Origin: Akkermansia sp. N21116 | GTDB lineage: Bacteria; Verrucomicrobiota; Verrucomicrobiia; Verrucomicrobiales; Akkermansiaceae | Direction of reading: 5' to 3' | NCBI RefSeq assembly: GCF_029854705.2 | Contig: NZ_CP139035.1 | Span: 2,914,001-2,978,000, forward strand | DNA length: 64,000 nucleotides | Part shown: piece by piece, positions 9,792 through 18,200 of the stretch | How positions within the stretch are numbered: the first letter of the stretch is position 1 | Layout: each line of letters opens with the position of its first letter | Notes under the pieces: generated by a model | Databases searched by the model: none | What the model was told of the DNA's origin: nothing | What the model saw: the letters and a program-made list of their open reading frames with translations, nothing else | Made by a program: the position numbers and the translations under genes

Positions 9792-10796
9792 ATGATTTCC
9801 GTCCTTCCATCCGACACCATCGCACCGGAAAAAATCCTTGCAGAAATGGCCGGAGCATATTACAGGAATTCACCGGAATGCCTGGCTTTGTACCCCATTA
9901 CCCAGGGAGCTTCCGGGAGGACAATTGTCCGCATCGTCCCACCGGAAGGTCAGACACCCTGCATCGGCATTCACTGGACGGGAGTTCGCCCCGACAACGC
10001 AGCGTTCATCACAGCAGCCCGTTTCTTGAAATCGCATGGTCTGAGAGTACCGGCCCTGCTGACCGCTACAGAACAACCCACGGGTTCCGGAGCCGCCTTG
10101 GCGGAAGATCTGGGCGATCAAAACCTACTGGGACTCAAATCCGCCCATTGGGCAACAAAATCGGCCGCTTATGGTTCAGCCATGGAACAGGTTCATCTCC
10201 TGCACAGTCTGGATGCAGCCGCAGTCCCTACCCTCCAGCAGCCCTTCGATGCATCTCTCTACCTTTGGGAACAGGAATACTTTGCCGAACATGTCATCGC
10301 CTCCATGTGCGGACAAAATCCCTCTTTCTTTCTCGAGAACCCGGCCAGACGTCAATTAGCCGAAGACCTGGCCTCCCTCCCCCGCTGTTTGATCCATCGC
10401 GATTTCCAGTCGCAGAATATTCACATCATCCATGGCAAGGCCTGGCTCATCGACTTTCAAGGAATGCGGTATGGCTTGGCGGAATACGACCTTGCTTCCC
10501 TCATTTACGATCCCTACGCCGGACTTTCCGCAAACGAGAGGGATATCCTTCTCTCGCACTGGGAACGCATCACGGGCGCCTCAGTCAACCGAACTCTTCT
10601 CCAACTGTGCGCCTTGCAAAGAATCATGCAAGCCACGGCAGCCTTCGCCCGTTACGGTCTCGCCGGACACCCATGGTATGCGGCCCAGTTAAAGCCAGCT
10701 CTTGACATTCTCAGGGAACTCTCCCAATCTTCGCCGCTGGAGCACCTGCTTGTCCCGGCCATTCACTCAGCATACGACCATCTGCCTTCATGCTAA
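9792..10796 (+). CDS. APH-fold phosphotransferase, AmgK-like sugar or amino-sugar kinase
   Basis: Cytoplasmic small-molecule kinase of the aminoglycoside phosphotransferase family, 334 residues. The catalytic loop is HRDFQSQN (Asp in RDF as base) and the metal-binding motif is IDFQGMRYGLAEYDLASL. This DFQ-YG-YDL pattern is typical of the AmgK group, which phosphorylates the anomeric carbon of MurNAc or GlcNAc in cell-wall recycling. The N-lobe is short and has the PITQGASGRTIVRI nucleotide loop. The substrate is inferred from the motif only; no MurU-like partner is adjacent. The 3' end overlaps the next ATG (10790). Confidence 0.8.
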   Translation: MISVLPSDTIAPEKILAEMAGAYYRNSPECLALYPITQGASGRTIVRIVPPEGQTPCIGIHWTGVRPDNAAFITAARFLKSHGLRVPALLTATEQPTGSGAALAEDLGDQNLLGLKSAHWATKSAAYGSAMEQVHLLHSLDAAAVPTLQQPFDASLYLWEQEYFAEHVIASMCGQNPSFFLENPARRQLAEDLASLPRCLIHRDFQSQNIHIIHGKAWLIDFQGMRYGLAEYDLASLIYDPYAGLSANERDILLSHWERITGASVNRTLLQLCALQRIMQATAAFARYGLAGHPWYAAQLKPALDILRELSQSSPLEHLLVPAIHSAYDHLPSC

Positions 10797-12268
10797 GTTT
10801 CCGTTCATTTATTTATCTGGCTATCTTCCACGTAGCCATCGGCATCAGCCTCCTGGCCGGGTACTTCTCGGATTCCATGCATGCATGGATGTACCAGGCT
10901 CCCATCCAATGGATGTATGGAGGAGATTACATCAATCTGCGCATGGATGGCCTCGATAAGCAGGGTAATTACAAGGCAACCCCGTTCGACTACGACACCC
11001 CGCCTGAAGTCCCTGTCGTCACCCTCTACAAGGATGCCGTCGCCGACACCTTTGCGAGTTACCCCCCCGCCCCCATGGACATGGCAGTGCTCTTTTACCA
11101 GCTTCATTGCCAGGGAGTCGGCAAACTTGCGCTAATGAGTCCTCTTTACTGGGAACAAAACCCGGACGTCTTTGTCAAAGACGCCGTCATGCATGAGCTG
11201 GCGTCGTACAAGACCCTGGCAGTCGGTCGGGCACTTACCCTGTCCGCCCGGGAAGAAGCTCTGCCCGAGAATTGGAAATCACTCATTATCAAGCCCGGAC
11301 AAATAGCCGGATCCACCAGTCAGCTACCACCGGCCAACAAACTCGTCGGAGAAACTCCTCAGCTTCCGATCCAGAAATGGAGCGTACCCTCGGTCATTGA
11401 AAACGATGCCCTGTTCCGAGAAATGGGGGCAGGAGGCAAGTCATCCCCGTTGTTTGTCCGCTGGGGAGAAGCCGTTCTCCCCACTCTGCCTCTAATGGCG
11501 GCCCTGGATGTCTTGAACCTGAAGCTGGAAGACATCCATGTCCACCTGGGAGGGCAACTTCGTTTAGGCGACAAAAAGAACATTCCTATCGACACGGCAG
11601 GCCGCATCCGCCTCAGACCGGATACCAATGGCATTCCGATCAGCCTGGCCGATATCATCACCATTGACGGACTCCCCCGGAATTCCCTCACCATGGAGAA
11701 AACAGCAGTCTCCAAACTCCTCAAGAAAGCGGCCTGTACCCTCGTGGAAGAACCGTCAACCATTGCAACCGGCCCCTCGAAAGAAGCCCTCCTTTCCGCC
11801 CAGACCATTCGTAATCTCCTCTCCGGCATCACGGAACAGCCACCGCTGCTCTTCCCACAATCCAGTCAATTAACACAATGGATCCTGCTGATTGATATTC
11901 TCATTATCGCCATTTTCGCCCTGCATTTTTCCGGTCCCATCAGGAAAACCCTTCTCGGGATTTCCATTGCCATTCCGATTTTGGCAGCCATCATTTTGTT
12001 CCTGCACGATTATGAATGGTTTCCCTTCATTCCTGCTACCATCGCCTGCCTGTTCGTCGCCGCCTGCTCTTTCTTCGTGAAACCGGCTATCGTCCCGCAT
12101 CCAGCAGGCGCGGTTTCGCCTTCGGAAAATGCCGAGCCGGATGAACAGGAAGAGAACGCTCCGGAAATGCCCATGGAGGAACCGGAGTTCCACGAACCGG
12201 AAGAAATCCCCATTCCCCATCGTTCCCAAGAAGAAAAAGAGGATCAGGGCAACAAGACAAAACGCTGA
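10790..12268 (+). CDS. CHASE2-like membrane protein with acidic tail
   Basis: Product of 492 residues overlapping the kinase gene by seven bases. One membrane span lies at residues 5-25. A long extracytoplasmic part follows. Residues about 215-300 resemble the end of a CHASE2 sensor domain: LPTLPLMAALDVLNLKLEDI, then GGQLRLGDKKNIPID and TAGRIRLRP. Three more hydrophobic segments follow at about 363-430 (WILLIDILIIAIF, ISIAIPILAAIIL, IPATIACLFVAACSFF). The cytoplasmic tail of about 60 residues is very rich in Glu and Pro. CHASE2 domains usually sit on kinases or cyclases; here no catalytic domain is attached, so it may serve the neighbouring kinase in trans (inference). Confidence 0.72.
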   Translation: MLSFRSFIYLAIFHVAIGISLLAGYFSDSMHAWMYQAPIQWMYGGDYINLRMDGLDKQGNYKATPFDYDTPPEVPVVTLYKDAVADTFASYPPAPMDMAVLFYQLHCQGVGKLALMSPLYWEQNPDVFVKDAVMHELASYKTLAVGRALTLSAREEALPENWKSLIIKPGQIAGSTSQLPPANKLVGETPQLPIQKWSVPSVIENDALFREMGAGGKSSPLFVRWGEAVLPTLPLMAALDVLNLKLEDIHVHLGGQLRLGDKKNIPIDTAGRIRLRPDTNGIPISLADIITIDGLPRNSLTMEKTAVSKLLKKAACTLVEEPSTIATGPSKEALLSAQTIRNLLSGITEQPPLLFPQSSQLTQWILLIDILIIAIFALHFSGPIRKTLLGISIAIPILAAIILFLHDYEWFPFIPATIACLFVAACSFFVKPAIVPHPAGAVSPSENAEPDEQEENAPEMPMEEPEFHEPEEIPIPHRSQEEKEDQGNKTKR

Positions 12269-12297
12269 CTTCCACCACTTCCAGACATCTTCTCTCC

Positions 12298-12756
12298 ATG
12301 TCACATCCCTCCTTCCACAAAGTTCTCTTCGTCTGTACGGGCAACACATGCAGAAGTCCCATGGCAGAAGGACTATTCCGCATAAAAACCGCAAAGTATC
12401 CCGAATGGACCGCCGCTTCGGCCGGATTAGCCGCTTGCGACGGGGCTCCAGTCAGCCGGGAAACACGACAGATTCTCCTCGAACGCGCCCCATGGCTCAC
12501 CATCCCTTCCAGCCGTAAAATAACGGAATCCATGCTTCGTGAGTCCACAGACATCCTTTGCCTTACCCGGGAACATCTCGTCATCCTGGGACACCATTTC
12601 CCCGAATATATCCATAAAATGCACCTTGTCACCGCCTGGGCGGACAACAAAGACATCCCCGATCCCATCGGAAGGGGGGCGGCGGCCTACAGGCAGGTAG
12701 GAGATATGCTTGATCGGGCTCTTGATGCTCTCATTGCCCACTGGGCAGATTGCTGA
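12298..12756 (+). CDS. Low-molecular-weight protein-tyrosine/arginine phosphatase
   Basis: Cytoplasmic phosphatase of 152 residues. The active-site P-loop is at the N-terminus: FVCTGNTCRSPMAEGLF (C-x5-R-S), and the general-acid Asp is in the DIPDPIG context near residue 121. Length and layout match the LMW-PTP family, including YwlE-type protein-arginine phosphatases; the Thr after the Gly-Asn in GNTCRS is the feature associated with arginine phosphatases (family knowledge, not proven here). It closes a run that opens with a protein kinase, so it may reverse kinase signalling. No Shine-Dalgarno is visible; the upstream bases are pyrimidine-rich. Confidence 0.9.
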   Translation: MSHPSFHKVLFVCTGNTCRSPMAEGLFRIKTAKYPEWTAASAGLAACDGAPVSRETRQILLERAPWLTIPSSRKITESMLRESTDILCLTREHLVILGHHFPEYIHKMHLVTAWADNKDIPDPIGRGAAAYRQVGDMLDRALDALIAHWADC

Positions 12757-12830
12757 ACGGAGATTAAGGTTCTCTCTCGAACGTTTCCCCGGAAGAAGTG
12801 AAAATAATCCACTCTTCCCGCATTTCCCCC

Positions 12831-12859
12831 TTGCTTCCACAGGAGCATATCTCTAATAT
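12831..12859 (+). promoter_or_regulatory. Sigma-70-like promoter with almost no leader
   Basis: TTGCTT at 12831-12836 and TAATAT at 12854-12859 are separated by 17 bases. The expected start of transcription is within about 3 bases of the ATG at 12868, which would make a leaderless or near-leaderless mRNA. Confidence 0.5.
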
Positions 12860-12867
12860 CTTACACT

Positions 12868-14193
12868 ATGAAATTCGGCCCATGCCTTCTTGCGCTTTGC
12901 CTCCTCACTTCCGGGTTCGTCCATGCCGAAGGCCTGTCGGAAGAGGATAAGCAAAAACTCCTTGATACTCTGGAAAATATTCTCCAGGGGAATGAATCCG
13001 CCGAAGACAAAAATGTCCGAGAGGCGTTGAAAGTACTCGCCGCTGCCGCCATAGATGAAAACGCAGCATCCGACCTCTACGAAAAATCCTACAAGAAAAT
13101 CAACTTCGAGGACAAAGAGAGGAAAGACAAAGACTGGAGAGAATGGAAGGACAAAAACAAAGACCGGCTTACCAGTTCCGCTTTCAAGCGCATTCTGAAA
13201 TACCAGTGCCAATGGGCCGTTCTCACCCTTCAGGCAGCTAAAAACAAATCCGAGAACCCCGACTTCTCCCAATATTCCAGCCAGGCATTGAGCATGCTCA
13301 ATACAATTGCTGCAGACTATAAGGATTTGAAGAAATTCCGGGGAGACATGCAGGGCAGTATCCTGAGCGGTCCCGTTGGACGTGTTTTAAAGGTCAACGG
13401 TATCCAGGCAGCCAGATGGCCCACGTCCATTTTCGACGTCAATGCAGTCTTTGAACAGATCATTTTTCCGCAATACCGTAATGCCGCCAACATCTCGGGA
13501 TTGAGAAGTGCATGGAACAAGAGGATCTCACTCGAACTGGCCTTCTCCAACACCAAAGAGGAAGAAGCAGCAACCTTCCTGGGGATTGGAGATGACAAAA
13601 GGAAGAAAACAACCGGTTCCAAGCATACCCAGGGAGGTACTCCGGCCAAAAACGACATCGCCGAAGCATCCATGAAAGCTATCAATTCACTGAGATGGAA
13701 CTGCGAAGTGGATTGTTACAAAATAGGCGACGAAGCAACAGCCAGCTCCAATATGCTTTCCATGATCCGGGCAATCAAAGATACACGGGAACAGAATAAT
13801 AAAATCCAAGAACTGACTGCTATCCTTTCCGGAGAAAATACAGATGGAGAAACCGATTCTTTAGCCATGACCTCCGGCAATTCTTCCTCTGCTTCAGTGC
13901 CTTCAACGCCACCTGTCCCCCGGCAGATACCGAAGCATGACGATTCCGATTTCGTTTACGACGGTCCTCTTCCACCCAGAAATGCACCTTCGTCCGAAAC
14001 CTCCAAAAATGCGGGCAAGCCATCTGCTCCGAAGGTGGTGGAAATCACCGATGAAGTTTCGGAGGCTCCGGCTCCCGCCCAGCAGCCCAAGCCCCCGGTC
14101 GAAATCACTGGCCAGGAGACCAAGCAGGACGATCCAGGAAAATCCGGAGCTACCCCACCCAAAAAGGCCGACGACGACTTCTTCGGAGACTGA
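12868..14193 (+). CDS. Secreted protein of unknown function, Pro-rich C-terminal tail
   Basis: Product of 441 residues with a clear signal peptide (MKFGPCLLALCLLTSGFVHA, cleaved at about residue 20). Residues 21-300 are helical and rich in Lys, Glu and Asp, with likely coiled-coil segments (KDLKKFRG, EQNNKIQELTA). From residue 320 the sequence becomes Ser/Pro/Lys-rich and ends in DDDFFGD. No enzyme motif is visible and I recognise no family. The gene has its own likely promoter (12831) and terminator (14232). Confidence 0.72.
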   Translation: MKFGPCLLALCLLTSGFVHAEGLSEEDKQKLLDTLENILQGNESAEDKNVREALKVLAAAAIDENAASDLYEKSYKKINFEDKERKDKDWREWKDKNKDRLTSSAFKRILKYQCQWAVLTLQAAKNKSENPDFSQYSSQALSMLNTIAADYKDLKKFRGDMQGSILSGPVGRVLKVNGIQAARWPTSIFDVNAVFEQIIFPQYRNAANISGLRSAWNKRISLELAFSNTKEEEAATFLGIGDDKRKKTTGSKHTQGGTPAKNDIAEASMKAINSLRWNCEVDCYKIGDEATASSNMLSMIRAIKDTREQNNKIQELTAILSGENTDGETDSLAMTSGNSSSASVPSTPPVPRQIPKHDDSDFVYDGPLPPRNAPSSETSKNAGKPSAPKVVEITDEVSEAPAPAQQPKPPVEITGQETKQDDPGKSGATPPKKADDDFFGD

Positions 14194-14231
14194 TCAATTT
14201 TCTCTCAACAGCGCCAACACTACTACCGGCG

Positions 14232-14273
14232 AACCGGGCTGCACCTCATCATGGGAGGCAGTCCGGTTTTTTC
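14232..14273 (+). terminator. Rho-independent terminator
   Basis: A long stem (AACCGG and CTGC arms pairing with GCAG and CCGGTT, single-base bulges) is followed by six T residues at 14267-14272. It lies 38 bases past the stop of the secreted-protein gene and closes that unit before the convergent phosphodiesterase gene. Confidence 0.8.
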
Positions 14274-14303
14274 TGATCCCAATCCTCGGACAATGATATG
14301 CTT

Positions 14304-15377
14304 TCAACGCAAATCGACCCAGATGGCGCGATGGTCGCTTGCCTCCGCAGATTCCGGGATATCGACAATCCCCAGGGAACCGGAACGCCCCATTCGTTTC
14401 TTCTGGACCTTGTTGATCAGGATATGATCATAGGCATGGTAACTATCACCTTCGTCATGGAATATCGTCCATGACGTCCCTCGGGAATCGACGGGTTTCA
14501 AAAGCTGCATGCCGGACGGACTGTTTTGAGACCCGCGGACCAGATAAACAGCTGCTTCCGCCGTGCCGTCGTTGAAATCCCCGGCAACGACAACCGGTTC
14601 ATCCGAATCACCCTTCATGATCGAGTCAAGATACAGGCGCAAAGCCATCGCCTCTCTCCGGCGTAACGCCAAAGCCCTGTCGTCTTCATTAAATTTTGAT
14701 TTGAGATGTACTTCCAAAATCCGGAATTCCCGCCCATCATCCACTCGAACCACCACATCCAGAATTCCGCGGAGCATCATGCCTCCCGTACCGCCGCCGC
14801 CAGGCAACGGCACGTCACGCCGGGAATCATTCTTCGTGATGGGATAGACAGACAACACCCCCAGGCCGCGCGGTTCGCCGGGACGTTCCAGAACAACAGC
14901 ATACGGGTATTCCCTGCCCCGGGCCTCCAGGCGTTTTTTCAAATCCTCCAAAGCATGACTTCCGCCGATTTCGCACAATCCCACAATATCCGGTTCCGCA
15001 GAAGCAATCACGGATGCAACGGCATCCCGGGCAACATCCGGTTTCTCGGAAATCTTATACCGGCTTCTTACCGGTTCCCCGGCTACAAAGTAATTCTGAA
15101 CATTCATGTGAAGGAAGCGGACGGGGCTGTTTTTTCCCGCCACCGCCTTTCGCGATGAATGCCCGGATCCGTTCCTTCGCACCGGAGTTGTTTTGGGAGA
15201 ATCCTCCCGGAGCACACCTGAAACAGGCGGAGTCTCTTCCGTCCAGCCGGAACTGCTGTCTTCCAGGTAGAACGGAAGAACAATCAAGGCAAGAATCAGA
15301 AAGACAATCGTAGACAAGTCCGCCCGGAGTTTCCTCCGTCGACCCGGTTTCTTGCGGTGGTTTGGGGACAACATCAT
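14304..15377 (-). CDS. Membrane-anchored endonuclease/exonuclease/phosphatase family protein
   Basis: EEP-fold phosphodiesterase of 357 residues with one N-terminal membrane span (STIVFLILALIVLPFYL). The fold's conserved steps are present: LHMNVQNYF near the start, VGLCEIGGSHAL (metal-binding Glu), VVVAGDFNDG (Asp and Asn), and the C-terminal DHRAIWVDL (catalytic Asp-His). The catalytic domain is likely periplasmic, cleaving phosphodiesters of DNA, lipids or sugars; the substrate is unknown. I prefer the ATG at 15377. An in-frame ATG at 15515 would add 46 residues with two Cys pairs (CSVC and a later CREWGC), but would leave only about 34 bases to the divergent GH89 start. Confidence 0.85.
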   Translation of the reverse strand: MMLSPNHRKKPGRRRKLRADLSTIVFLILALIVLPFYLEDSSSGWTEETPPVSGVLREDSPKTTPVRRNGSGHSSRKAVAGKNSPVRFLHMNVQNYFVAGEPVRSRYKISEKPDVARDAVASVIASAEPDIVGLCEIGGSHALEDLKKRLEARGREYPYAVVLERPGEPRGLGVLSVYPITKNDSRRDVPLPGGGGTGGMMLRGILDVVVRVDDGREFRILEVHLKSKFNEDDRALALRRREAMALRLYLDSIMKGDSDEPVVVAGDFNDGTAEAAVYLVRGSQNSPSGMQLLKPVDSRGTSWTIFHDEGDSYHAYDHILINKVQKKRMGRSGSLGIVDIPESAEASDHRAIWVDLR

Positions 15378-15549
15378 CTCATCAGCTCTCAGGACTCCAG
15401 AATCCCTTCCTTCCCCCAGTTCTACAGATTCGGAAGAAACAACACAACCCCATTCACGGCAGTATGACCGCCATCCTTCCAGATTGACATTGCAGACAGA
15501 GCAACTTTTGCCCATATATAGGGCAGATTATCCCAGCGAAAGCTCTTTT

Positions 15550-18114
15550 ATGTCTTATTCCCTGCTTACTTCATGTTTTCTTGCGGCTTCCGCAGTCACT
15601 CCGGTCATAGCTTCCGCAGCCGCCGTTCCCGCCTCCGTCTCTGCACTCATTGCCCGCACAACACCGCAATTGGTCAAGCAATTCAAGTTACAAATCGATC
15701 CTTCCATGAATGGATTCAGAATCACTCCATCCACCGGAGGATTCGTTTCCATCACCGCCGGCAATGTCAACGAACTGACTGCCGGATACGGCTACTACCT
15801 CCGTCATGTCCTCGGAGTCCACTGGTCGTGGAACGGCAACAGGATGGACATCCCGAACAAGGCCATTATGCCACAAACCCCCATCGAGGTCAAAAGCCCG
15901 TGGAAATGGCGCTACGCTTACAATTACTGCACGCTCTCCTACACCATGGGCTTCTGGGGGCCGAAGGAATGGCAGGCGGAAATCGACCGAATGGCTCTCA
16001 ACGGCGTCAATATAGCTCTCGTCCAGGCCGGACTGGAAAAAGTTTGGCAGCTCACTCTGCGCGATCTAGGCTATCCTGAGGATAAAATCAGAGCTTTCAT
16101 CCCGAATCCGTCCGCAGCCGCCTGGTGGAATATGGGCAATCTGGAAGGCATGAGCGGCCCCATCAGCCAGGATGTCATTGATCGTGAGGCCCAGCTCGGC
16201 AAAGCTATCGTCTCCGCCATGGAATCCTATGGAATGACGCCCGTATTGCAAGGCTTTGTCGGACTCGTCCCCCACGACCTGGAGCAGTACCTCCATGGGA
16301 AAGACGCTCATTATATTCCCCAGGGAGAATGGTGCGGACAGACGCGTCCCATCGTTCTCGACCCCACTTGCCCGGCATTCGCCAAAGTTGCCTCCATCTG
16401 GTACAAAAACCTGCAAAAAGTGTACGGTATCTCCCCCAAAGCCCTGGGTGGAGACCTCTTCCACGAAGGAGGCAATTCCGGTGGAGTTGACATTCAAAAT
16501 GCCGCGACAGCCGTCCAGAAAAGCATGCATGCCTCCTGCCCGCAAAGTATCTGGCTCCTCCAGGCATGGGGTGGCAATCCCCGCAAGGAACTGATGGATG
16601 GCCTGAATCAAAAATACGTCCTCGTTCTTGCGCTGGACCGCGATATGAGCTCCCCTTTCCGGGAAGGTTCCACCAATGCCTACAAGAATGCACCGTGGAT
16701 ATGGACGGAACTTCTCAACTTCGGTGGCAATCACGGACTTTACGGCAGCCTGAAAAAAATCGCATCTCTCGGCGCCATGCAGCAGTTTGCCAACAAGGAT
16801 AACCTGCAAGGGCTCGGCCTAATCTCGGAAGGCGTCGAAACCAACCCGATGTACTACGAGTTCTTCTTCCAACGCTTGTGGTCCCCCAAAGAACAAGTGC
16901 AGACAGCCGATGAAATTTCCTCATGGATGAAGACCTATGCCCAAAACCGTTACGGCAGCGCTCCGGAGCCTGTCCTGAAAGGGCTGCAACTTCTGGAACG
17001 TTCCGTCTATTCCCCCCAGCGCATGCAGGAAGGTTGTACGGAATCAATCCTTTGCGCCCGCCCCGGCCGCAATGTTCAAAAAGCTTCGACATGGTCTTCG
17101 GGACAGATCTATTACAATACGGAAGACGTTATCAACGCCGCGGCCGCCTATCTGCAGGCGGCCAGAGAAAATCCCGAACTCCTGCGCCAGGAAACCTTCC
17201 GCTACGATCTCGTCGATATTCTCCGCCAAATGATTTCCGATATGGCAAGACCTCTGCTGGCAGAAGCCATGCAGGCTTATGACTCCGGCGACAAAAAAGA
17301 ATTTGAAGCCAAAGCTTCTCTCTTCCTGGATTTGATCAACAACACGGATCAACTCCTCGGTACTTACCCGCAGTGGCGATTCGGGCAAATGTACGAACGA
17401 GCCATCGCCAAAGGCCGGACACCGGAAGAAAAAAACAATATGGCTATGGCATGCAAACGCCTCGTCACAACCTGGAGCGGTCACATCGACGGGCTCAACG
17501 ACTATTCCCATCGCCAGCTGGCAGGCTTGATGAAGGATTTCTACGGAAAACGGTGGCAACTCTTCTTCGATTCCTATCGCCAGGGGTTGGAAGGCAAACT
17601 GGACAAAAAGGCCGTGGACGGCGATTTCAGAACCCGCGACCACGAATTCGAGCTCGGATGGGAAAAACAGCCCGCATCCTACTCCTCCAAACCGAAAGGA
17701 AATCTGGCTCAAATAGCTCAACAGGTTTTCGACAAATTCGAAAAACCCGCCCGTCGACTTGCCAAAAGCTACTCCAAACTCCACAATGCGCCCAAATGGA
17801 CATTGAAAGACGGAGCCACGACTCTGACATTCGATGTCTCGGACATCATCACCGCTCCGGGAACTTACAAAGCGACATTCCTGTGGAAAAGCGGTAACAG
17901 CGCTCTCGAAATCAGCAAAGTTACCCTGTACGAAGGCAGCAAGATCGTTGCCGTAGACGAACATCCGGGATGGACCGGGATCGAAAACAAGCGGAATACT
18001 TACACCCTGCCTGTTGAAAAACTGAGAACCAACCTCGATTCGTACACCATCAAAGCCGAGGTCAAAGGAGCCAGCGGCACGGATTCTTCCGGGGTCTTCA
18101 TCTTCGACAACTAA
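15550..18114 (+). CDS. Secreted alpha-N-acetylglucosaminidase, family GH89
   Basis: Exo-hydrolase removing terminal alpha-GlcNAc, the cap found on gastric mucin O-glycans and in heparan sulfate. The 854-residue product starts at ATG 15550 with a signal peptide (cut near residue 22); the in-frame extension upstream lacks one. The NAGLU layout is present: a small N-terminal domain, then the barrel with WRYAYNYCTLSYTMGFWG and WQAEIDRMALNGVN. The catalytic glutamates sit at Glu306 (GGDLFHEGG, acid/base) and Glu427 (ISEGVE, nucleophile). A C-terminal helical domain and a short beta-sandwich tail follow. It most likely acts in the periplasm or outside the cell in mucin use. A terminator follows at 18137. 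Confidence 0.95.
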   Translation: MSYSLLTSCFLAASAVTPVIASAAAVPASVSALIARTTPQLVKQFKLQIDPSMNGFRITPSTGGFVSITAGNVNELTAGYGYYLRHVLGVHWSWNGNRMDIPNKAIMPQTPIEVKSPWKWRYAYNYCTLSYTMGFWGPKEWQAEIDRMALNGVNIALVQAGLEKVWQLTLRDLGYPEDKIRAFIPNPSAAAWWNMGNLEGMSGPISQDVIDREAQLGKAIVSAMESYGMTPVLQGFVGLVPHDLEQYLHGKDAHYIPQGEWCGQTRPIVLDPTCPAFAKVASIWYKNLQKVYGISPKALGGDLFHEGGNSGGVDIQNAATAVQKSMHASCPQSIWLLQAWGGNPRKELMDGLNQKYVLVLALDRDMSSPFREGSTNAYKNAPWIWTELLNFGGNHGLYGSLKKIASLGAMQQFANKDNLQGLGLISEGVETNPMYYEFFFQRLWSPKEQVQTADEISSWMKTYAQNRYGSAPEPVLKGLQLLERSVYSPQRMQEGCTESILCARPGRNVQKASTWSSGQIYYNTEDVINAAAAYLQAARENPELLRQETFRYDLVDILRQMISDMARPLLAEAMQAYDSGDKKEFEAKASLFLDLINNTDQLLGTYPQWRFGQMYERAIAKGRTPEEKNNMAMACKRLVTTWSGHIDGLNDYSHRQLAGLMKDFYGKRWQLFFDSYRQGLEGKLDKKAVDGDFRTRDHEFELGWEKQPASYSSKPKGNLAQIAQQVFDKFEKPARRLAKSYSKLHNAPKWTLKDGATTLTFDVSDIITAPGTYKATFLWKSGNSALEISKVTLYEGSKIVAVDEHPGWTGIENKRNTYTLPVEKLRTNLDSYTIKAEVKGASGTDSSGVFIFDN

Positions 18115-18136
18115 CCCGCCACCATCCTCAATATCA

Positions 18137-18175
18137 GGGGCCGTCCTTCCACCCGGAAAGACGGCCCCCTTTCTT
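18137..18175. terminator. Terminator between convergent genes
   Basis: GGGGCCGTC (18137-18145) pairs perfectly with GACGGCCCC (18160-18168); CTTTCTT follows on the plus strand. It lies between the convergent ends of GH89 and the autotransporter and could serve both, though the T-rich side favours GH89. Confidence 0.75.
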
Positions 18176-18200
18176 GCGACTTCTCTTTTGCTTCTTCTTA

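Noticed and set aside
15352-15549. In-frame extension of GH89
   Set aside because: The extension has no signal peptide and lies inside the divergent gene; ATG 15550 begins a standard signal.
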